NCBI GenBank assembly: GCA_032207245.1
Contig: CM063505.1
Location: 175,216,700-175,280,699 of the forward strand
Direction of reading: 5' to 3'
From: Pardosa pseudoannulata
Taxonomy: Eukaryota > Arthropoda > Arachnida > Araneae > Lycosidae
Length of the DNA stretch: 64,000 nucleotides
The stretch's first letter is position 1. Every line of letters begins with the position of its first letter. The translations under genes were made by a program, and so were the position numbers. Positions 60,158-64,000 of the stretch are shown here, in pieces. Under the pieces are notes generated by a model. That model saw nothing but the letters and a program-made list of their open reading frames with translations. It ran no database searches and was not told the DNA's origin.

Positions 60158-60735
60158 TTTCCTAAATAGTGCTTCAGTAATCAAATGGTCAACAAAACCT
60201 GAGGCTTTGTAACGATCAATGCAAGTGTTCCCGCATTTGAAATAATTTTGATATAGCTGGATGGTTTGTTAGTAAATAATGAAGTGTAAAGCAAGGGTGA
60301 TTCTGATCCGAATTTTCCAAAAATTTGTGTGAGTTTGTTCCGAAAATTATAAAAAATTGATTTTTTCCCAAAAATTTAAAAGGAATTTTCGGAAAAATCT
60401 GTTTCTGAAAATAAAAAAGAAAGTTTTTTAAAACCCTCTTCCGCTTCAAATAAAAAAAAATATATAAATGGATCTTGAAGATAGTCAGAAAGTTTTACAT
60501 CTTTTCTCACACTTAATTCCTTTTTGCCGCTTCCACAAATCTTTTGTCTACCGAAGAACAGTAATAATATGTGTGATTTTCTTTTTAAAGTAATACATTA
60601 AAATTTAAATTTATGTATTCAGATAAGAAATTGAATTTTTGTTTTCTAGATAACCGACACACACATTGATATATGTCTGTTTGTATTATTTTATATAGAA
60701 CACATTTATTTTTGTAATTCTATAACAAGGTGATA
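60158..60735. other. AT-rich DNA, nothing recognised
   Basis: Presumed UPP intron. No exon encoding the next phosphorylase segment (G-G-S) could be found here. Confidence 0.4.
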
Positions 60736-60938
60736 TACAGTAGACTCCGTTAAAGTGATCGCCGTTAATGTTATCAATCCCTTATTGTTATCGAAATCAC
60801 TTGGTCCCGATTTTCTCTATTCATTTGCATGTTAAAATTATCGCTTTTATGTAACCTTTACATCGGTTAATGTTATCAGTGTTTGAACCTCATTTTAACT
60901 GGCAAAGGAATATTCCCAATGTATTCAAACGGAATCTA

Positions 60939-61108
60939 GCCGAACGATGGCCGATTGGTTAGGGTGTTGGCCTTCGGAACCGGAGTTCGTGGGTTCGAAT
61001 CCCACTATGGCATGGATGTTCGTATCCGTTCGGAATCGGCTTTAAGCTGTTGGTTCCGGTCTCATTATCCTCCTGTTACAAAAAGTAGACCGTAGTATTC
61101 CAAACCAA
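60939..61108 (+). mobile_element. tRNA-derived SINE, full-length copy
   Basis: The head GCCGAACGATGGCCGATTGG has a box A (TGGCCGATTGGTTAGGG) and a box B (GGGTTCGAATCCCAC). The body is GATGTTCGTATCCGTTCGGA, then GGTTCCGGTCTCATTA, and the 3' end is AGACCGTAGTATTCCAAACC. About 170 bp. This copy defines the family whose reverse copies and tails occur at 59969, 32101, 42120, 44446 and 48957. Confidence 0.85.
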
Positions 61109-61110
61109 GC

Positions 61111-61263
61111 CAATCAGAAGGAACCTATTGTTTTCTTTCCCTTCGTAGCCAATCAGAAGGAACCTATTGTTTTCTTTCCCTTCGTAGCCAATCAGAAGGA
61201 ACCTATTGTTTTCTTTCCCTTCGAATCCAATCAGAAGGAACTTATTGTTTTCTTTCCCTTCGA
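61111..61263. repeat. 39-bp minisatellite, four copies
   Basis: CAATCAGAAGGAACCTATTG starts at 61111, 61150, 61189 and 61228, exact period 39, nearly identical. Since 39 is a multiple of three the minus strand reads a repeating 13-residue peptide EGKENNRFLLIGY inside a 124-codon frame. This is explained by the repeat length and I do not call a gene. Confidence 0.9.
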
Positions 61264-61487
61264 TATTGTTCGAATTTTCGTAAATTCTCCCTCTTTCATC
61301 TAGGGAAATAGGGAATGAACTAAAGAGTGGGGATTTAATTACCCGTCCCTGGAATCTTTCAGAAATACGCCCACCCTGCTGGTGGTCATTTGTTGTCAGA
61401 TAAGCAGAAGGCAACATATTCTTATCGGACCTGAGAAAGAGTGTATTCACATTTTATGCTTTGCCCGCCTTCATGCAGCTTGTCGAT

Positions 61488-61550
61488 ATGGAAGCCAGAA
61501 AGCGAAATGATTTAACACTTAAACAAAAAATCGAAATTCTAAATCGTTGA
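61488..61550 (+). pseudogene. pogo transposase N-terminal remnant
   Basis: A 20-residue frame, MEARKRNDLTLKQKIEILNR then stop, corresponds to the start of the CENP-B/pogo first HTH (K-R-x-x-L-T-L-x-x-K-x-x-I-L). The rest of the transposase is missing. Position inside a pogo-ended element supports the call. Confidence 0.6.
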
Positions 61551-61835
61551 CAGGTTGATTATTATTACGAACAATTTATCAATGAGCTTAATTCTTAGAA
61601 AAAACTGTAGACAGTCAACAATAGACAGTCAATTTTTTTAATTACGTATATAATTCTTATGTTTTAAAAAATAATATACAGTACATAAATAGTTCGTGTT
61701 CGTAATTTAGTTCGTGTGAATTAAAGGGGGAGATTAAATTTATCTAATTATGCATATCGTTTATTGTTATCAATCGGTTATTGTTATCAAAATCACGGCG
61801 TTCCAAACTGCTCACATTAAGCGGAGTCCACTGTA

Positions 61836-63117
61836 TATTAAAACATATTAATATATTGATATTTGGTAAACGATAAATAACAATATTAAAATTCAGATAT
61901 CGTCCAGCTCTAGTTTTGACATTCATAAATTACCCTTATATAGTTTTTATTTTAAATTAGTAACGTATACTTTTTCAGAAAATTTTGTAGGACGTTCAGA
62001 ATTTTTTTTTTCTTTTATAATCACCTATGGTGTAAAATGTAATAAACTGTTATATAAATAATGGTATTCTAGGATATAAAAAAATGTTATAATACAACAT
62101 GTACAAAGTCAGTATTTTCGTTCATTACCTGGGCTCAACTCTTCCAGCCGTTAAATACGTTGAAGGAAATGCTGTGTCATTCATTTAGACGTAACGTTAT
62201 TAGGGTTGCTGTAAGTAGCTCATGAAGACGGCGGAAATTGAATCCAATGACTATAATTGAATTCGCTGAAGAGGCTTCTTTTCATTTACTTCCCCTTGGC
62301 TGGTAATGTATTACCGGTATCAACTAGCTTATCCATTACCATGCTGGTAAAGTGAAAAACATGTTGAGTCAGCGACAGTGTTTACCAGTAAATTAATTTA
62401 TCGGGAAGATTTATTTCCGAATCAGTTTTGTAAAACATAAAGGAAATATTTAAAAGAAAGAGATAATCATTTGTAGGTAAAAGAAACGGGGGATGAGTAA
62501 TAAATAAAAAGCAGCTAAAGAAAAAATATTTAAAAAATGAAAACGTGTATACTGTGTGGAATTAGCAGTAACAGAATTATGTACAGCATGTTGTTTTTAT
62601 ATATAAATAATATGGCATCTCGTGTATAACGTAAAAATATATATATATAAAAAACTTTTCCGAATGTTAACCAATTGTTTTTGGTAGATGTATTCGACCT
62701 CCCAAGAGCAATTTTATTCTTTCCTATTTCTTTCTTTATTTATTTCAATTACTTGACTGGACTTATAAACCCTTCGTCTCTGGACTTATATCCATTTCGT
62801 AAATACTTGTTTTACTGTGACAACATAAAGACAAGACATCGGCATAAATTTTTATCGCAAATAAAAACAGGGAAGTTGGAGTCTTTATCATCTTTTCACA
62901 TTTTTTTTCTCTTCTCAATCAAAGCACTACCTCTGTAAAGAATATTCTTGGCAAAGTTATTTTTAGAAATTTTTAAAAGCAAAATAATAAACTTTGGATT
63001 TAAGAAAGATTATATATATGTTAATTCAGTTTGGTGGATATCCTGCCATATTGCACTATTTTATTCTTATACAACTAAATAGAAATTAAATCGCAATCAG
63101 AACATAAGATTTCATTT

Positions 63118-63174
<57 letters not shown>

Positions 63175-63617
63175 AATGTAATGATATATTATCACTTTCG
63201 TTTCCGATACTATCTTTCGGGTATTTTTTTCTAGCAACCCTAGCGAATGTTCTCGAATTTCCCTGTGGATTCCTTTCGGTTGCATAACTAAAAATAGGTT
63301 TTTGAAGCTTAAGTTACGTCATCCACAAATTTATCTATAATATATATATTTATTATATATGTATATATAAATATATAATTAATATATATATAATATAAAA
63401 ATATATATATATATATATAAATATAAAACTATTTAAATAGATGTACAGTGTATGCGATCGATTTCGTTCATAAGAGTAAACATGATTAAACTCCGATAAT
63501 TTGAATGTCTTTATTTCTTTGTCCATCTCTTCTACTCAGCAAGACTGCAGGGCGGAAATATCCGCTAGGAACTCCCTTTGAGATGAGGTAAACAGCCTTC
63601 ATTTCATATATATAAGC

Positions 63618-63671
<54 letters not shown>

Positions 63672-64000
63672 GAGAGATAGATAGATAGTGTGTGTGTATG
63701 TAACCAACGAAATTATTCTCGCCGATTACACACGAAGTTAGCCCTTATTATTTTCATTGTTCGGGTTAACTGGACAATAAAAGAACCTAAGTGATTTGCC
63801 GTTGTGAGTACATTAAGAAAAGCGAAGTCCAACGTTGTGAAACTTTAAATATATTGATCTAAAGATGATAGCCTTTACAAGGCAAGAGCTTTGCATCGAA
63901 TACTCACGAATACACATTCATTTCATAAATTTCGAACCCAACATACTGATTGCGTGAATGTTTTCTGAAGAGACCTACTGCTTACTCAGCGTTATTTATG
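61836..64000. other. Presumed UPP intron with TA microsatellites
   Basis: (TA)n at 63120-63166 and 63618-63667, and a looser TA-rich tract at 63335-63425. The 62100-62420 and 63430-64000 stretches are more GC-balanced and might hold unrecognised repeats, but I find no exon or element end on either strand. Confidence 0.45.

Larger units (their letters stand above)
60738..61833 (+). mobile_element. pogo-like DNA transposon, deleted and interrupted copy
   Basis: TA dinucleotides flank CAGTAGACTCCGTTAAAGTG and the reverse complement of the right end, CAGTGGACTCCGCTTAATGT. Subterminal TGTTATCAATC-type repeats occur at both ends. It encloses a SINE, a 39-bp minisatellite and a transposase N-terminus (61488). 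Confidence 0.8.

Noticed and set aside
60939..61020. tRNA gene
   Set aside because: Boxes A and B are good, but the acceptor stem does not pair and the sequence continues into a SINE body and tail found at several loci.
61076..61450. 124-codon minus-strand frame with EGKENNRFLLIGY repeats
   Set aside because: Its length is due to a 39-bp minisatellite whose period is a multiple of three; it also overlaps a SINE end.
62675..62938. 87-codon frame considered as the next uridine phosphorylase exon
   Set aside because: It lacks the G-G-S phosphate-binding segment expected next and is a Phe-rich AT-type frame.

Overview
This is a window of AT-rich, intron-rich animal nuclear DNA. There is no sign of prokaryotic gene organisation: real coding sequence occurs only as short exons with GT..AG borders, separated by introns of 0.1 to 8 kb. 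The rest is mobile-element debris and simple repeats. Tailed tRNA-derived SINEs, piggyBac, pogo, hAT, THAP-type and copia elements and long (TA)n tracts suggest a large invertebrate genome. A chelicerate-like arthropod is my weak preference. I did not see the SINE families I would expect in a cephalopod window, but I cannot fix the taxon from sequence alone.

Region by region. (1) 1-13.3 kb, + strand: the last six coding exons of a KIF13B/Khc-73-type kinesin-3, ending in a CAP-Gly domain and a basic tail, followed by a ~2.25 kb 3' UTR with a poly(A) signal. All exon phases agree. (2) 13.3-22.4 kb: AT-rich DNA without genes, holding a piggyBac derivative, two hAT-like MITEs and homopolymer or TA tracts. 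(3) 22.4-28.6 kb, - strand: the 3' end of an unrecognised gene, convergent with the kinesin. It includes a 348-bp tandem duplication that copies one whole exon with both splice sites; a pogo-like element lies in one intron. (4) 28.9-38.6 kb: nested retroelements. A decayed Ty1/copia element carries LTRs, gag zinc knuckle, protease, integrase and RT; a 724-bp retroposon sits in its 5' LTR and an LTR-like block in its integrase region. A 490-bp alternating purine-pyrimidine microsatellite follows. (5) 39.3-50.5 kb: three copies of one ~1.8 kb transposon. Two are inverted next to each other, making a large near-palindrome. Each copy keeps the first exon of a THAP gene at one end and the first exon of a second gene at the other, pointing towards each other. 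(6) 50.6-58.9 kb, + strand: CpG-rich promoter region and the first two coding exons of uridine phosphorylase, phase-matched across a 7.9 kb intron. (7) 59-64 kb: more of that gene's presumed intron, with a pogo-like element that contains a SINE and a 39-bp minisatellite.

The three host genes have no evident functional link. The most interesting parts are the two-gene THAP transposon family, the frame-incompatible duplicated exon, and the several families of TTAA-flanked elements.
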